Below the pieces are notes generated by a model, which was not told the origin of the DNA, made no database searches, and was given only the letters and a program-made list of their open reading frames with translations. A stretch of 64,000 bases of DNA from Martelella mediterranea. Its GTDB lineage: Bacteria > Pseudomonadota > Alphaproteobacteria > Rhizobiales > Rhizobiaceae. The position numbers were made by a program, and so were the translations under genes. Each line of letters opens with the position of its first letter. Positions within the stretch are counted from its first letter, which is position 1. Where the stretch lies: the NCBI RefSeq assembly GCF_021021415.1, contig NZ_JAINWJ010000044.1, positions 1-64,000 on the forward strand, given 5' to 3'. This document shows, piece after piece, positions 26,293-36,432 of this stretch.

Positions 26293-27339
26293 TTGATTAG
26301 AATTTCCATTGATGTCATGGGGGGAGATGTCGGGCCGGAAGTCGCGATTGGCGGCGCTGCCCAGTCGCTGATGCGGCATCCCGATATCAGCTTTCTCCTC
26401 TACGGCAGGAAGGACGCGATCGAACCGCTTCTCGCAGGCTATCCGAAGCTTGCCGAGCGGGCCGAGGTCATCGATTGCGAAGTCACCGTCGAGATGGATG
26501 AGAAGCCGAGCCAGGCGCTCAGGCGCGGCCGCAATGTCTCCAGCATGTGGCGCGCGATCGACGCGGTCAAGGAAGGCCGGTCCGATGCCGCCGTCTCCGC
26601 CGGCAATACCGGCGCGCTGATGGCGATGGCGATGTTCTGTCTCAAGACCATGCCGGCGATCGACCGCCCGGCGATCGCCGGCATCTGGCCGACGCTCAGG
26701 GGCGAGAGCATCGTGCTCGATATCGGCGCCACGATCGGCGCCGACGCCAAGCAATTGCTCGATTTCGCGCTGATGGGCGGGGCGATGGCGCGCGCGCTGT
26801 TCGAGATCAAGAAGCCAACCGTCGGCCTCGTCAATGTCGGCGTCGAGGAGGTCAAGGGCGTCGAACAGGTCAAGGAAGCCGGCAAGCTCTTGCGCGAGGC
26901 CGATATCGACAATCTCGAATATGCCGGCTTCGTCGAGGGCGACGATCTCGGTCGCGGAACCGTGGACGTGTTCGTGGTCGAGGGCTTTACTGGCAATATC
27001 GCGCTGAAGACCGCCGAGGGCACGGCCCGCCAGATCGCCGAATATCTGCGCTCCGCGATGTCGCGAACCTGGATGACGCGGCTCGGCTATGTGCTTGCCC
27101 GCGGGGCGTTCCAGATGCTGCGCGACAAGCTCGATCCGCGCAAGGTCAATGGCGGCGTGTTTCTCGGGCTCAACGGCATTGTCATCAAGAGCCATGGCGG
27201 CACGGATGCCGAAGGCTACGCCTCGGCGATCGATGTCGCCTATGACATGGTGCACAACGGTCTGCAGGCCAAGATCCAGCATGATCTGAGCGAGTATCAC
27301 GCCCGTAACGAATCACCGATGGGGCCGGAAGCGGCCTGA
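26293..27339 (+). CDS. plsX: Phosphate acyltransferase PlsX
   Basis: 348 residues from a TTG start at 26293, chosen because [16 protein letters not shown] is the conserved N-terminus; the open frame upstream adds residues without family resemblance. PlsX makes acyl-phosphate from acyl-ACP for phospholipid synthesis. Visible marks are [60 protein letters not shown] and [21 protein letters not shown]. It is followed by fabH after 54 bases, forming the usual plsX-fabH pair. Confidence 0.95.
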   Translation: MIRISIDVMGGDVGPEVAIGGAAQSLMRHPDISFLLYGRKDAIEPLLAGYPKLAERAEVIDCEVTVEMDEKPSQALRRGRNVSSMWRAIDAVKEGRSDAAVSAGNTGALMAMAMFCLKTMPAIDRPAIAGIWPTLRGESIVLDIGATIGADAKQLLDFALMGGAMARALFEIKKPTVGLVNVGVEEVKGVEQVKEAGKLLREADIDNLEYAGFVEGDDLGRGTVDVFVVEGFTGNIALKTAEGTARQIAEYLRSAMSRTWMTRLGYVLARGAFQMLRDKLDPRKVNGGVFLGLNGIVIKSHGGTDAEGYASAIDVAYDMVHNGLQAKIQHDLSEYHARNESPMGPEAA

Positions 27340-27393
27340 GGCCGGCGACGCCGGATAAACGCAGCCCTGCTGCTGCCAATAAGGAAAAGAAAC

Positions 27394-28362
27394 ATGACCC
27401 GTTCAGTCGTTTGCGGTTTCGGTAAAGCCCTGCCCAGACGCGTCGTGACCAACGAGGAGCTTCAGAAGCTTGTCGATACCTCCGATAGCTGGATCCAGCA
27501 GCGCACCGGGATAAAGCAGCGCTATATTGCCGGCGAGGGCGAGACCACGGCTTCGCTTGGCGAGGCCGCCGCGCGCGCAGCCCTTGCCAATGCCGGTCTG
27601 AGCCCCGATGACATCGACCTCATCGTGGTCGCGACCTCCACGCCCGACAACACCTTCCCGGCAACAGCCGTCAATATTCAGCATCGCCTGGGGATGAACC
27701 ACGGCTTCGCCTTTGACATGCAGGCGGTCTGCTCCGGTTTCGTCTACGCGGTGACGACGGCGGACAATTTCATCCGCGCCGGCCGGGCGAAGCGGGTGCT
27801 GGTGATCGGCGCCGAGACCTTCTCGCGCCTTCTCGACTGGACCGACCGCACCACCTGCGTGCTGTTCGGCGACGGCGCCGGCGCGATCATCCTCGAAGCT
27901 GTTGACGACGCGGCGGCCGGCGATCGCGGCATCATCGCCGCCAGCCTGCGGTCCGATGGCGCGCATTGCGAAAAGCTCTATGTCGATGGCGGCGTATCGA
28001 CGACGGGCGATATCGGCCATTTGCGGATGCAGGGCCGCGAGGTCTTCAAGCACGCTGTCGGCATGATCACTGACGTGATCGTGGCCGCGTTCGACGAGGC
28101 CGGCATCACCGCCGACGACCTCGACTGGCTGGTGCCGCATCAGGCCAATCGCCGCATCATCGAGGGCTCGGCCAAGAAGCTCGGCATCCCGATGGAAAAG
28201 GTCGTGGTCACGGTCGACCAGCACGCCAATACCTCCGCCGCCTCGATCCCGCTGGCGCTGGCCGCTGCCGCCGGCGATGGCCGGATCAAGCGCGGCGACA
28301 CGGTGATGCTGGAGGCCATGGGCGGCGGGTTCACCTGGGGCGCGGTGCTTTTGCGCTGGTAG
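27394..28362 (+). CDS. fabH: 3-oxoacyl-ACP synthase III
   Basis: 322 residues. It condenses acetyl-CoA with malonyl-ACP to start fatty acid synthesis. The catalytic triad is visible: Cys113 in QAVCSGF, His249 in VPHQANRRI and Asn279 in QHANTSAAS. Start ATG follows AAGGAAAAG. Part of the plsX-fabH-ihfA-merR run. Confidence 0.96.
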   Translation: MTRSVVCGFGKALPRRVVTNEELQKLVDTSDSWIQQRTGIKQRYIAGEGETTASLGEAAARAALANAGLSPDDIDLIVVATSTPDNTFPATAVNIQHRLGMNHGFAFDMQAVCSGFVYAVTTADNFIRAGRAKRVLVIGAETFSRLLDWTDRTTCVLFGDGAGAIILEAVDDAAAGDRGIIAASLRSDGAHCEKLYVDGGVSTTGDIGHLRMQGREVFKHAVGMITDVIVAAFDEAGITADDLDWLVPHQANRRIIEGSAKKLGIPMEKVVVTVDQHANTSAASIPLALAAAAGDGRIKRGDTVMLEAMGGGFTWGAVLLRW

Positions 28363-28396
28363 CGGCGCTCATCGCGGATTCCGTCCCATCAGGCGC

Positions 28397-28425
28397 TTGA
28401 CCGCCATGCCGGTCGGCAATAGTGT
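28397..28425 (+). promoter_or_regulatory. Putative sigma-70 promoter for ihfA
   Basis: TTGACC, exactly 17 bases, then TAGTGT, 40 bases upstream of the ihfA start. The -35 box is good for alphaproteobacterial housekeeping promoters and the -10 is weak. Confidence 0.4.
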
Positions 28426-28464
28426 CTATGCGACGGGGAAATAGACAAAAATCGGGATGCGGTA

Positions 28465-28809
28465 ATGCCTGGCAAAACTGTGACGCGCGCGGATCTGGCC
28501 GAATCGGTTTTCCGCAAGGTGGGACTTTCGCGAACGGAATCCGCCGAACTGGTGGAAACCGTGATCGATGAAATCTGCGACGCCATCGTGCGCGGCGAAA
28601 CGGTCAAGCTCTCCTCTTTCGCGACCTTCCAGGTGCGCGACAAGAACGAGCGCATCGGCCGCAACCCGAAGACCGGCGAGGAAGTGCCGATCTCGCCCCG
28701 CCGCGTGATGACCTTCAAGGCGTCCAACGTGCTGAAGCAGAAGATCCTGAAGTCGCATCTGATGCGCCGCAACAAGGCCGAAAAGGCCGCCGCCAAGTCG
28801 GCTGGCTGA
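28465..28809 (+). CDS. ihfA: Integration host factor subunit alpha
   Basis: 114 residues. DNA-bending HU/IHF protein: [31 protein letters not shown], the arm [23 protein letters not shown] and a basic tail [12 protein letters not shown]. The [11 protein letters not shown] strand and Pro at the arm tip are typical of the alpha subunit. It lies between fabH and a MerR gene, the usual alphaproteobacterial order. Confidence 0.95.
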   Translation: MPGKTVTRADLAESVFRKVGLSRTESAELVETVIDEICDAIVRGETVKLSSFATFQVRDKNERIGRNPKTGEEVPISPRRVMTFKASNVLKQKILKSHLMRRNKAEKAAAKSAG

Positions 28810-28958
28810 TCCGTCCCCTGTCAATTTTCGATTCCGCCTTGTCATCGCGGCGCGTTCGCGATGAAATAGCTGCGATTCGATAGTGTTTTCGCGCGTCTGG
28901 ACGGGAAACCCACCTCCACTTTTTCTGGATGCGCTTTAGCGGGGAGCGTTTGACTGGC

Positions 28959-29480
28959 ATGGACAAAAGTCCCGAGGCGTTTCGCACCATTTCCGAGGTT
29001 GCCGAAGAACTGGAGCTGCCGCAGCACGTGCTCCGGTTCTGGGAAACGCGCTTTACCCAGGTCAAGCCAATGAAGCGCGGCGGCGGTCGGCGCTATTACC
29101 GGCCCGAGGATATCGAGCTGCTGAAGGGCATCCGCCACCTGCTCTATGATCACGGCTACACCATCAAGGGCGTGCAGAAGCTTTTGAAAAGCAATGGCAA
29201 TCGCTTTGTCACCGCGGTCGGCAGCGGCGATGCCGAGCTGATCGAGGCGCTCGCGCCGCAGCCCGAGGCGCGCAAGGAGGATCAGCATTCGATCTTTGAC
29301 GATGACCAGGTTGTCGGCCGGCCCAAGAAGGCAAGCGGCAAGGGGTTTTTCCGCCGCGCCAAGGAAGGCGAGGCCGATGTCGATCCCGCATTCGGCCTTG
29401 CGCGTTCCGATGATGCGATGCTGAAGGAAGTGCTGTCCGACCTTCTGGAATGCAAGCGGCTTCTCGATCAGGTTCGATAG
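28959..29480 (+). CDS. MerR family transcriptional regulator
   Basis: 173 residues from ATG 28959; a TTG at 28950 closer to GGGGAG is an alternative. The N-terminal winged helix-turn-helix is [25 protein letters not shown], followed by the wing [15 protein letters not shown] and a short linker helix. There are no metal-binding Cys at the C-terminus, so it is not a metal sensor; the tail is charged and ends [12 protein letters not shown]. Its position after ihfA is conserved in alphaproteobacteria; targets are unknown. Confidence 0.9.
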   Translation: MDKSPEAFRTISEVAEELELPQHVLRFWETRFTQVKPMKRGGGRRYYRPEDIELLKGIRHLLYDHGYTIKGVQKLLKSNGNRFVTAVGSGDAELIEALAPQPEARKEDQHSIFDDDQVVGRPKKASGKGFFRRAKEGEADVDPAFGLARSDDAMLKEVLSDLLECKRLLDQVR

Positions 29481-29641
29481 GCGTCGCCAAAACATGCCGG
29501 TTTGATCGACGTCATCCAAATATCGCGTTTTTCGTGTAGCGATCCTTCGGTACACGCATATTGCCAAACCGCCCGCGTTCTGTTTCCACTTATGGTGGCG
29601 AGACCGTGCTGTTTCGCAAGCGCCTTTGCTGGAGTTGGACG

Positions 29642-32185
29642 ATGGCTGATGAAGCGGCAGGAACGGACCTCGAAAACGCGCCGGTCGACGCGGTTGCTGA
29701 AAAGCTGAAAACCAATATTGCGTCGGGGCTTTCCGAAGATGAGGCCGCCAGGCGGCTTGCGACCTACGGCCCGAACGCCCTGCCGGAGGAGAAGACCAGC
29801 CTGGCGCGGCAGATCCTGCGCCACTTCGTCGGCCCGATTGCCTTCATGATCGAGGCGGCCGCTCTGGTCTCGCTTCTGCTCGGCGACATGGGTGATTTCG
29901 TCATCATTTTCGGCCTGCTGCTCTTCAATGCGGGCCTCGAATTCTATCAGGACAGCAAGGCCACCAATGCGCTTGCGGCGCTGAAGAACTCGCTCGCCCC
30001 GCAGGCAAGCGCGTTGCGTGACGGCGTGGTCAAGACGGTGGACGCCGCGACGCTGGTGCCGGGCGATATCGTCAACATTCGCCTCGGCGGCATCGTGCCG
30101 GCCGATATCAGGCTGGTCTCCGGCGACTATGCCTCGATCGATCAGGCCGCGCTCACAGGCGAATCGCTGCCGGTCACCAAGAAGGTTGGCGATCTCGCCT
30201 ATTCCGGCAGCGTGGTGAAGCAGGGCGAGCTGGCTGGCGTCGTGATCGGCACGGGCGGGAATACTTTTTTCGGCCGCACGGCCAGGCTGGTGGCGGGCGC
30301 CGGCGCCGTCAGCCAGGCGCAGAGGGCGATGTTCCACATCGGCAATTTCCTGATCGTGCTCGCCGTGGTTCTGGCGCTGATCATGGTCGCGGTTCAGGTC
30401 TATGTCGACATCGTGAAGGCCGACAATTGGGGCCTTGCCGATGCGCTGGCGATCCTGCAATTCGTGCTGGTGCTGCTGGTCGCCTCGATCCCGGTCGCGA
30501 TGCCCGCCGTGTTTTCGATCACCATGGCGCTCGGCGCGCTGGCGCTGTCGAAAGAAAAGGCAATCGTCTCGCGGCTTTCCTCGATCGACGAAATGGCCGG
30601 CGCCGACATCCTGTGTTCCGACAAGACCGGTACGCTGACCAAGAATATCCTGACGCTCGGCGATCCCATCCCCATTGATGGCGTTGATCCCGCGCAGATC
30701 GTGCTGGCCGGCGCTCTCGCCTCGCGCGCCGAGGACAGCGATGCGATTGACGGCGCGGTGGTTTCGGCGCTGCCGGATAGGGCCGTGCTGGGAGAGTACC
30801 GGCTGGTGCGGTTCACGCCATTCGACCCGGTCTCCAAGCGCACGGAGGCTGCCGTTGCCGGGCCGGATGGCAAGGCGTTCCTGGTCTCCAAGGGCGCGCC
30901 GCACGCGATCGTGGCGCTTTGCGGCGGGGAAAACGCGGCGGTGGTCGATGCCCATGTGGCGGAACTCGGCGAAAAGGGCTACCGCGCGCTCGCCGTGGCG
31001 CGCTCGGACGATGACGGGGCGCATTGGCGACTGCTCGGCATCCTGCCGATGTATGATCCGCCGCGCGATGATTCGAAACAGACCATCGACAATGTCCGCG
31101 CCAAGGGCGTGACGGTGAAGATGATCACCGGCGACGACACCGCGATTGCGCGCGAGACCGCCCGTCAGCTTGGCCTCGGCGCCAATATCCTTGCCGCGGC
31201 GGATGTGTTTCCCAAGGACATGGACCCCGACAATGTGCCGGGTCCGATCGCCAACCGCATTTTGACGGCGGATGGTTTCGCCCGCGTCTTTCCCGAGCAC
31301 AAATATGCCATCGTCAAGACGTTCCAGAAAAACGGCCATCTGGTGGCGATGACCGGCGACGGCGTCAACGACGCGCCGGCGCTGAAACAGGCCGATTGCG
31401 GGATCGCGGTCTCGGGTGCGACCGATGCCGCGCGCTCCGCCGCGGCGCTGATCCTCACGGCCCCCGGCCTTTCGGTGATCGAAAACGCCATCGACGAAGC
31501 CCGGCGGATTTTCGGCCGGATCACCAGCTACACCGTCTATCGCGTGGCGCTGACCATGACCATCATGTTCCTGGTGGTGCTGTCGACGATCTTCCTCGGT
31601 TTCCAGCCGCTGACGCCGATCATGATCGTGCTGATGTCGCTGCTCGACGATATCCCGATCATGACGGTGGCCTATGACAATACCACCGTGTCGGATCAGC
31701 CGATCCGCTGGCGGATGCCGCATCTGCTGACGGTCGCGGCCGTGCTCGGCTTCGCCTCGATTGTTCAATCCTTCGGGCTGTTGCTGATGGGCATGGAGGT
31801 GATGTCGGAGCCGGCGCGCTGGCCCGGGCTCGGCATAACGGACACTGCGCATTTGCAATCGATGATGTTCCTGCAGCTTGTCGCAGGCGGCCATCTGTTG
31901 CTTCTGGTCGCGCGCAAGGAAAACTGGTTTACCAAGAGACCTTATCCGGCGGAGCCCTTGCTGATCGCCATGGTCGCCACGCAGCTGGTGGCGGTGCTGA
32001 TGTGCGGTTTCGGCATTCTGGTCCCGCAGATCCCGTGGTTGCTGATCGGCCTCGTCTGGGTCTATCTGATCGTCTGGCTGTTCGTGCTCGGCCTTGTGCG
32101 GATCGGCATTGACCATGTGCTGGAAAACCGCAGCGCGCGGCGGGCGATGTCGATTGATGTGATGAACGAGCGCCTGTTTCGCTAG
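29642..32185 (+). CDS. Plasma-membrane proton-efflux P-type ATPase (P3A type)
   Basis: 847 residues. Domains: cation-ATPase N-terminal segment (ASGLSEDEAARRLATYGPNALPEE), actuator with ALTGESLPV, M4 with VASIPVAMPAV, phosphorylation site DKTGTLT (Asp327), nucleotide domain with KGAPHAI, hinge MTGDGVNDAPALKQADCGIAV, and six C-terminal helices. The IPVAMPAV region and short loops match the fungal/plant-like H+-ATPase subfamily (P3A) rather than Ca2+ or heavy-metal pumps. It lacks the long autoinhibitory tail of plant pumps. A PPK2 gene follows at 70 bases, same strand. Start ATG after GGAG. The transported ion is inferred from the subfamily. Confidence 0.88.
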   Translation: MADEAAGTDLENAPVDAVAEKLKTNIASGLSEDEAARRLATYGPNALPEEKTSLARQILRHFVGPIAFMIEAAALVSLLLGDMGDFVIIFGLLLFNAGLEFYQDSKATNALAALKNSLAPQASALRDGVVKTVDAATLVPGDIVNIRLGGIVPADIRLVSGDYASIDQAALTGESLPVTKKVGDLAYSGSVVKQGELAGVVIGTGGNTFFGRTARLVAGAGAVSQAQRAMFHIGNFLIVLAVVLALIMVAVQVYVDIVKADNWGLADALAILQFVLVLLVASIPVAMPAVFSITMALGALALSKEKAIVSRLSSIDEMAGADILCSDKTGTLTKNILTLGDPIPIDGVDPAQIVLAGALASRAEDSDAIDGAVVSALPDRAVLGEYRLVRFTPFDPVSKRTEAAVAGPDGKAFLVSKGAPHAIVALCGGENAAVVDAHVAELGEKGYRALAVARSDDDGAHWRLLGILPMYDPPRDDSKQTIDNVRAKGVTVKMITGDDTAIARETARQLGLGANILAAADVFPKDMDPDNVPGPIANRILTADGFARVFPEHKYAIVKTFQKNGHLVAMTGDGVNDAPALKQADCGIAVSGATDAARSAAALILTAPGLSVIENAIDEARRIFGRITSYTVYRVALTMTIMFLVVLSTIFLGFQPLTPIMIVLMSLLDDIPIMTVAYDNTTVSDQPIRWRMPHLLTVAAVLGFASIVQSFGLLLMGMEVMSEPARWPGLGITDTAHLQSMMFLQLVAGGHLLLLVARKENWFTKRPYPAEPLLIAMVATQLVAVLMCGFGILVPQIPWLLIGLVWVYLIVWLFVLGLVRIGIDHVLENRSARRAMSIDVMNERLFR

Positions 32186-32255
32186 CAAGAATTTGCTGCC
32201 GTTTCCGCCGCTCGCGCGTTAGGTTTGATGAAAGCGCAGAGCATGGGAGTATGTC

Positions 32256-33089
32256 ATGGATTTCCGTAAGAAGCTTGCGATCGAGCCCGGCAGCACGGTC
32301 TCGCTTGCCGATATCAATCCGGAACAGGACGGCGGGATCGAAAGCAAGGAGGAGGGCAAGGAGAAGCTTTCCGGGATACTGGACGAAATCACGCCGCTCC
32401 AGGAAATGCTCTATGCGGAAAAGAAGCATGCGCTGCTGATCGTGCTGCAGGGCATCGATGCCGCCGGCAAGGACGGCGTCTGCTGGCACGTGATCCGCGC
32501 CATGAATCCGCAGGGCACCTATGTGGCGAGCTTCAAGCAGCCGACCGAGGTCGAAAAGGCGCATGATTTTCTCTGGCGCGTACACCAGCGCGTGCCGGCG
32601 ATGGGGCAGGTGGCGGTTTTCAACCGCTCGCATTACGAGGATGTGCTGGTGGCCCGTGTGCATAATCTGGTTTCCAAGCAGGAATGGTCGAAGCGCTATC
32701 ACCAGATCAACAATTTCGAGGAATTCCTGACCGAAAACGGCGTCACCATCGTCAAGTTCTTCCTCTATATCTCGAAGGATGAACAGCTCGAGCGGTTCGA
32801 GAAGCGGCTGGAGGACAAGGACCGGCAGTGGAAGATTTCGGCTTCGGATTACGCCGAGCGCGATCGCTGGGACGAGTACATTGAGGCTTATGAGGCGATG
32901 CTCTCCCATTGCTCGACCGCCCATGCGCCCTGGTATGTGATCCCGGCAAACCGCAAATGGTTCCGCAATCTCGCCGCCGCCGATATCATTCACCGCGCAA
33001 TGCTCGACATGCAGATCGAAAGCCCACGCCCGACGGTGGATATCGATGAGATTTATCGGCGCTATCATCACGCCGTGCGCGAGCAGTGA
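32256..33089 (+). CDS. Polyphosphate kinase 2 family protein
   Basis: 277 residues, a one-domain PPK2. Walker A is QGIDAAGKDG (about residues 65-74), followed by NPQGTYVASFKQPT, the lid region HDFLWRVHQRVPAMGQVAVFNRSHYEDVLVARVH and the catalytic KFFLYISKDEQLERF. These sequence features look like the class III group that phosphorylates AMP and ADP with polyphosphate, though class I cannot be excluded without alignment. GGGAG precedes the ATG. It sits directly after the proton ATPase gene, so a link to cellular energy under stress is a plausible inference. Confidence 0.88.
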   Translation: MDFRKKLAIEPGSTVSLADINPEQDGGIESKEEGKEKLSGILDEITPLQEMLYAEKKHALLIVLQGIDAAGKDGVCWHVIRAMNPQGTYVASFKQPTEVEKAHDFLWRVHQRVPAMGQVAVFNRSHYEDVLVARVHNLVSKQEWSKRYHQINNFEEFLTENGVTIVKFFLYISKDEQLERFEKRLEDKDRQWKISASDYAERDRWDEYIEAYEAMLSHCSTAHAPWYVIPANRKWFRNLAAADIIHRAMLDMQIESPRPTVDIDEIYRRYHHAVREQ

Positions 33090-33109
33090 ATGGCCGGACA
33101 GGCTCGAAT

Positions 33110-33346
33110 GCCGCTTAGGATTGGTATTTCCCGTCTTGTCCGACAATTTATAAAATAAAATTGACGAATCTCAATTTGTACATGGATAAAACTATAAATA
33201 ATACTATCTATATATTACTGTAATTTACTATAGAATTAACTAATATGTAAAGATTATGAAATATTTATATTTTTGAAGTATTTTGTTGAATAGAAATTGG
33301 AGGTGTGGCTTAATTTACTTATTGTGGCGGCTTTAGGGGAGCCGAT
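33110..33346. other. AT-rich intergenic stretch before the zinc-ribbon gene
   Basis: From about 33145 to 33330 the DNA is overwhelmingly A/T, unlike the GC-rich surroundings. It holds TTGACG at 33161 with GATAAA at 33185 (18-base gap), a possible promoter, and several TATA-like hexamers. No ORF, tRNA or clear repeat is seen. It may be an H-NS/MucR-type silenced or intrinsically bent upstream region, or a remnant of acquired DNA. Confidence 0.5.
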
Positions 33347-33580
33347 ATGCGTCTTTTCCGGTGCATTAATTGCAGACATCGCCTTCGCTATGGCAGAGCA
33401 GTCTGCTCGGTTTGTTACACGCCAACTTCGTTCGCAAACAGGAAATGGTTTTTGCTGACTTTCATCGTTGCTATGGTCGGCTTGACCTCCTCTGTCTTCC
33501 CCTTTTTTTCATCGACATTCGGCGCGGGGGTGGACGTTATCCAGCCCGATCCGTCCTTCTGGCAAACAAAGACTGTCTGA
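33347..33580 (+). CDS. Small zinc-ribbon membrane protein, hypothetical
   Basis: 77 residues from ATG 33347 with AGGGGAG five bases before it. The N-terminus has two Cys pairs, CINC at residues 6-9 and CSVC at 20-23, spaced like a zinc ribbon. One membrane helix follows (WFLLTFIVAMVGLTSSVFPFF), then a short polar tail. No family is recognised. The gene lies in locally AT-rich DNA between PPK2 and tRNA-Pro. Small size and odd composition leave some doubt, but the ribosome site and the Cys pattern support it. Confidence 0.6.
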   Translation: MRLFRCINCRHRLRYGRAVCSVCYTPTSFANRKWFLLTFIVAMVGLTSSVFPFFSSTFGAGVDVIQPDPSFWQTKTV

Positions 33581-33674
33581 AAACCCGTCGCGGTTTTTCT
33601 GCGCAAACCCGGTTTTGCCTCTTGCGCCTGCCTGAGCGAAAGTCTAAAGGGAACGGGCCGTCTAGACGGTTGGT

Positions 33675-33751
<77 letters not shown>

Positions 33752-33930
33752 TTTCAAACAAGTATTTCAGTATTTTACCAACTGACTTGGCCCCGTCAAA
33801 ATCTCCAGGTTTACAGGTTTTCGCATCTTCTACAGTTCTGATGGCTGCGACAACGCGCCGTTAGCAATCGCCGCGCAAAATTGCTACACCGATGGCGACA
33901 AAGCGACTTGGGACGACCGGGAGAAGATTG

Positions 33931-34869
33931 ATGAGTGGCAAGGGCAGTTGTTGCGCCGTATCGCGGAATGCCGGAAACCCGGCGGGCGAGCCTGTCGCTG
34001 TTATTGCTGCTGGCATCGGTGAACGCTCCAACGCGATTGCCCTTCCCGGCGGGCGCAGCCATGTCGGCATTGATAATCCCGCCATCCCGCAGGATGGCGA
34101 GGGCCCGGCGCGCTTCGTCAAGCTCACTCCCTTCGCGCTCGAGGCGCAGACCGTGACGAACCGCCGCTTCGCCGAATTCGTGGAAGCAACCGGCTATGTC
34201 ACCGAGGCCGAGCGCTTTGGCTGGTCGGCCGTGTTTGCCGGCCTGGTTTCGAAAGATACCGACGTGATGGGCAGCGCGCCTGATACGCCGTGGTGGTGGC
34301 GGATCGACGGCGCCTGCTGGCGTCACCCCGAAGGGCCGGACAGCAGCGTCGAGGACCGGCTTGATCACCCCGTCACCCAGGTCTCCTTTGCCGATGCCGT
34401 GGCGTTTGCAACCTGGGTCGGCGGCAGGCTGCCGAGCGAGGCGGAATGGGAACGGGCGGCCCATGGCGGCGTTGTCGGCCGCAAATTCGTCTGGGGCGAT
34501 GAGGAGCCGACCGACACCAAGATCTTCTGCAATATCTGGCAGGGGCGTTTTCCCGATCACAACACCATGGCCGACGGCTATATGGGCACCGCGCCGGCGC
34601 GATCCTTCGAGCCGAATGAGGGCGGGTTCTACAACATGGCTGGTAATGTCTGGGAGTGGACCGCCGATCCCTATCGCATCCGCTCGCTCTCCCGCCACGC
34701 CAAGCAGCGCAATGCCGCCGCCGTTGCCGCCGATGAGCGCCTGCTCAAGGGCGGCTCGTTCCTCTGCCATTACAGCTATTGCTATCGCTATCGCATTGCC
34801 GCGCGCATGGCGCTGACGCCGGACAGCGCCGCCAGCAATGTCGGCTTTCGCGTCGCTTACGATTCCTGA
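33931..34869 (+). CDS. Formylglycine-generating enzyme (sulfatase-modifying factor)
   Basis: 312 residues from ATG 33931 after GGGAGAAG. It oxidises the active-site Cys of type I sulfatases to formylglycine. The copper-binding Cys pair of true FGEs is present in KGGSFLCHYSYCYRYRIAAR (C279 and C284). Other family blocks are VTNRRFAEFVEATGY, VTQVSFADAVAFATWVGGRLPSEAEWERAA, GGFYNMAGNVWEWTADPY and the terminal TPDSAASNVGFRVAYD. No sulfatase gene lies in the window, so the substrate must be elsewhere. It is convergent with the ClC gene, whose stop codon abuts its own. Confidence 0.92.
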   Translation: MSGKGSCCAVSRNAGNPAGEPVAVIAAGIGERSNAIALPGGRSHVGIDNPAIPQDGEGPARFVKLTPFALEAQTVTNRRFAEFVEATGYVTEAERFGWSAVFAGLVSKDTDVMGSAPDTPWWWRIDGACWRHPEGPDSSVEDRLDHPVTQVSFADAVAFATWVGGRLPSEAEWERAAHGGVVGRKFVWGDEEPTDTKIFCNIWQGRFPDHNTMADGYMGTAPARSFEPNEGGFYNMAGNVWEWTADPYRIRSLSRHAKQRNAAAVAADERLLKGGSFLCHYSYCYRYRIAARMALTPDSAASNVGFRVAYDS

Positions 34870-36222
34870 TCAGCCAAGCTCGCTTTCGGGCCGGTGCGGC
34901 ATGCGTTCCGGGTGAACGCCGGCCTGTTTCAAAGTCCGCTCCAGCAATTGCTCGTAGATCGGCTGTCCGCCAAGCCAGCGGGCCGCGATATTGGCGGTGA
35001 CGCAGGTGGCGATCAGCGGCAGCGTCATGGTGTAGGCGCCCGTCAGTTCCAGCGTCAACGCAACGCCCACCACCGGCGCGCGCACGGAGGCAGAAAACAG
35101 TCCGCCCATGGCGGCGATGCCGAAAGCGAGGGGGATAGCGGCACCCTCCGGCAGCAGGCCTTCCAGGATCGTGCCGAAGGCGAGGCCAACCGCGATCGCA
35201 AGCGCCAGCATGGGCGCGAAAATGCCGCCCGGCGTGCCGGCGGAATAGCTCACCACCATGGTGGCGAACCGCAAGACCGCCAGCAGCAGAAGCGCGCTCA
35301 GCACCACATGATCGCGGGCGAGCGCGACGATGACGTTCTCGCCGCCGGTGACGGCGCGCGGAAACAGGATGAACAGCGCCCCGATCGCAAGCCCGATCAG
35401 CGCCGGCATCAGGTAGGGAATGCGCTTATGCATCGCGATGGTGAAGCCGGAAACGCTCATGAGGCTGGCGTTGAGCGCGACGCCGACGAAGCCGAGGAGC
35501 ACGCCGAGAACGATGAAGGCGGGCAGCAGGGCAAGCGCCGGTGTCGCGACCGACATGGAGAAATCCGGAGCGGTGCCGCCTATCACCTCCGTCATCACGG
35601 TGGAGAAGAAGGCTGCGACGATGACGCCCATATAGCTTCGGAAGTTATAGGGAAACTGGTTGTGCGTTTCCTCGATGATGAAAAGCACGGCGGCGAGCGG
35701 GGCGTTGAAGGCGCAGGCTAGGCCGGCGGCCGCGCCCGCGCCGAGCAGGCCGCGCCTTTCGGTATCCGAGACCTTGAAGAAATCGGTGGTCGCCGCCGCG
35801 ATCGACGCGCCGATATGGATCGTCGGCCCTTCTCGTCCAAGCACCAGGCCGGACGACAGCGCGCCGATGCCGGTGAGGAACTTGACCGGCAGAACCCGGC
35901 GCCAGCGCACATTGCGCAGATTGCTCATCGCGCCTTCGATTTCCTGCACGCCGCTGCCGGCGGCCTCCGGCGCATAGCGGCGCACCACGGCGACCATGGC
36001 GACGGTGACGATCATGGTGATCAGCGCCGCCGCCAGCACAAGCCAGGGCCCGTGCAGAAGACGCCCAAGCGCCTGCGGCCATGTCGATAGCCGGTCGATC
36101 GCAAGGTGGAAAAACGAGCCGATCGTGCCCGTGACTATGCCGGTCACGGCGGCCATGACGATAAAGCGGTTCTCCGCGCGCCGGTCGCGCTGCTCAAGCG
36201 CTGCGTCTTCCGGTTCGCTCAT
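34870..36222 (-). CDS. ClC-type chloride/proton antiporter
   Basis: About 450 residues from ATG 36222 (MSEPEDAALEQRD); the frame stays open to 36345 and the start lacks a strong ribosome site. The filter motifs are AGSGVQEIEGAM, GREGPTIHIG (gating Glu) and GGIFAPMLALA. The inner proton Glu region is IEETHNQFPYNF, so exchange of Cl- for H+ is expected rather than channel activity. No C-terminal CBS domains are seen. It may serve acid resistance; that is inference. Confidence 0.9.
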   Translation of the reverse strand: MSEPEDAALEQRDRRAENRFIVMAAVTGIVTGTIGSFFHLAIDRLSTWPQALGRLLHGPWLVLAAALITMIVTVAMVAVVRRYAPEAAGSGVQEIEGAMSNLRNVRWRRVLPVKFLTGIGALSSGLVLGREGPTIHIGASIAAATTDFFKVSDTERRGLLGAGAAAGLACAFNAPLAAVLFIIEETHNQFPYNFRSYMGVIVAAFFSTVMTEVIGGTAPDFSMSVATPALALLPAFIVLGVLLGFVGVALNASLMSVSGFTIAMHKRIPYLMPALIGLAIGALFILFPRAVTGGENVIVALARDHVVLSALLLLAVLRFATMVVSYSAGTPGGIFAPMLALAIAVGLAFGTILEGLLPEGAAIPLAFGIAAMGGLFSASVRAPVVGVALTLELTGAYTMTLPLIATCVTANIAARWLGGQPIYEQLLERTLKQAGVHPERMPHRPESELG

Positions 36223-36432
36223 CTTGCGCGTGCCGAAGGAAGGCGCGCCGAAGTTGGTCTGTGCATGGATGGCCCCTCTTTCTGATTGCACTATGCAGAC
36301 TGAAAATGTCTTGTCCAGAGCACCGCCAGCAGCACGCGACCTCATTCAACGGCATAGTTTGCTGTTGATTGCATGCAGCTTTCGGGCAAGACTCCGGCCC
36401 GATCGAAAACGGCCTGCAAAGAGGGGACATGA

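Noticed and set aside
29468-32188. 906-residue minus-strand frame opposite the P-type ATPase gene, longer than the sense gene
   Set aside because: The sense strand holds all P-type ATPase motifs; the antisense product has low-complexity His/Arg/Asp-rich sequence and no family resemblance.
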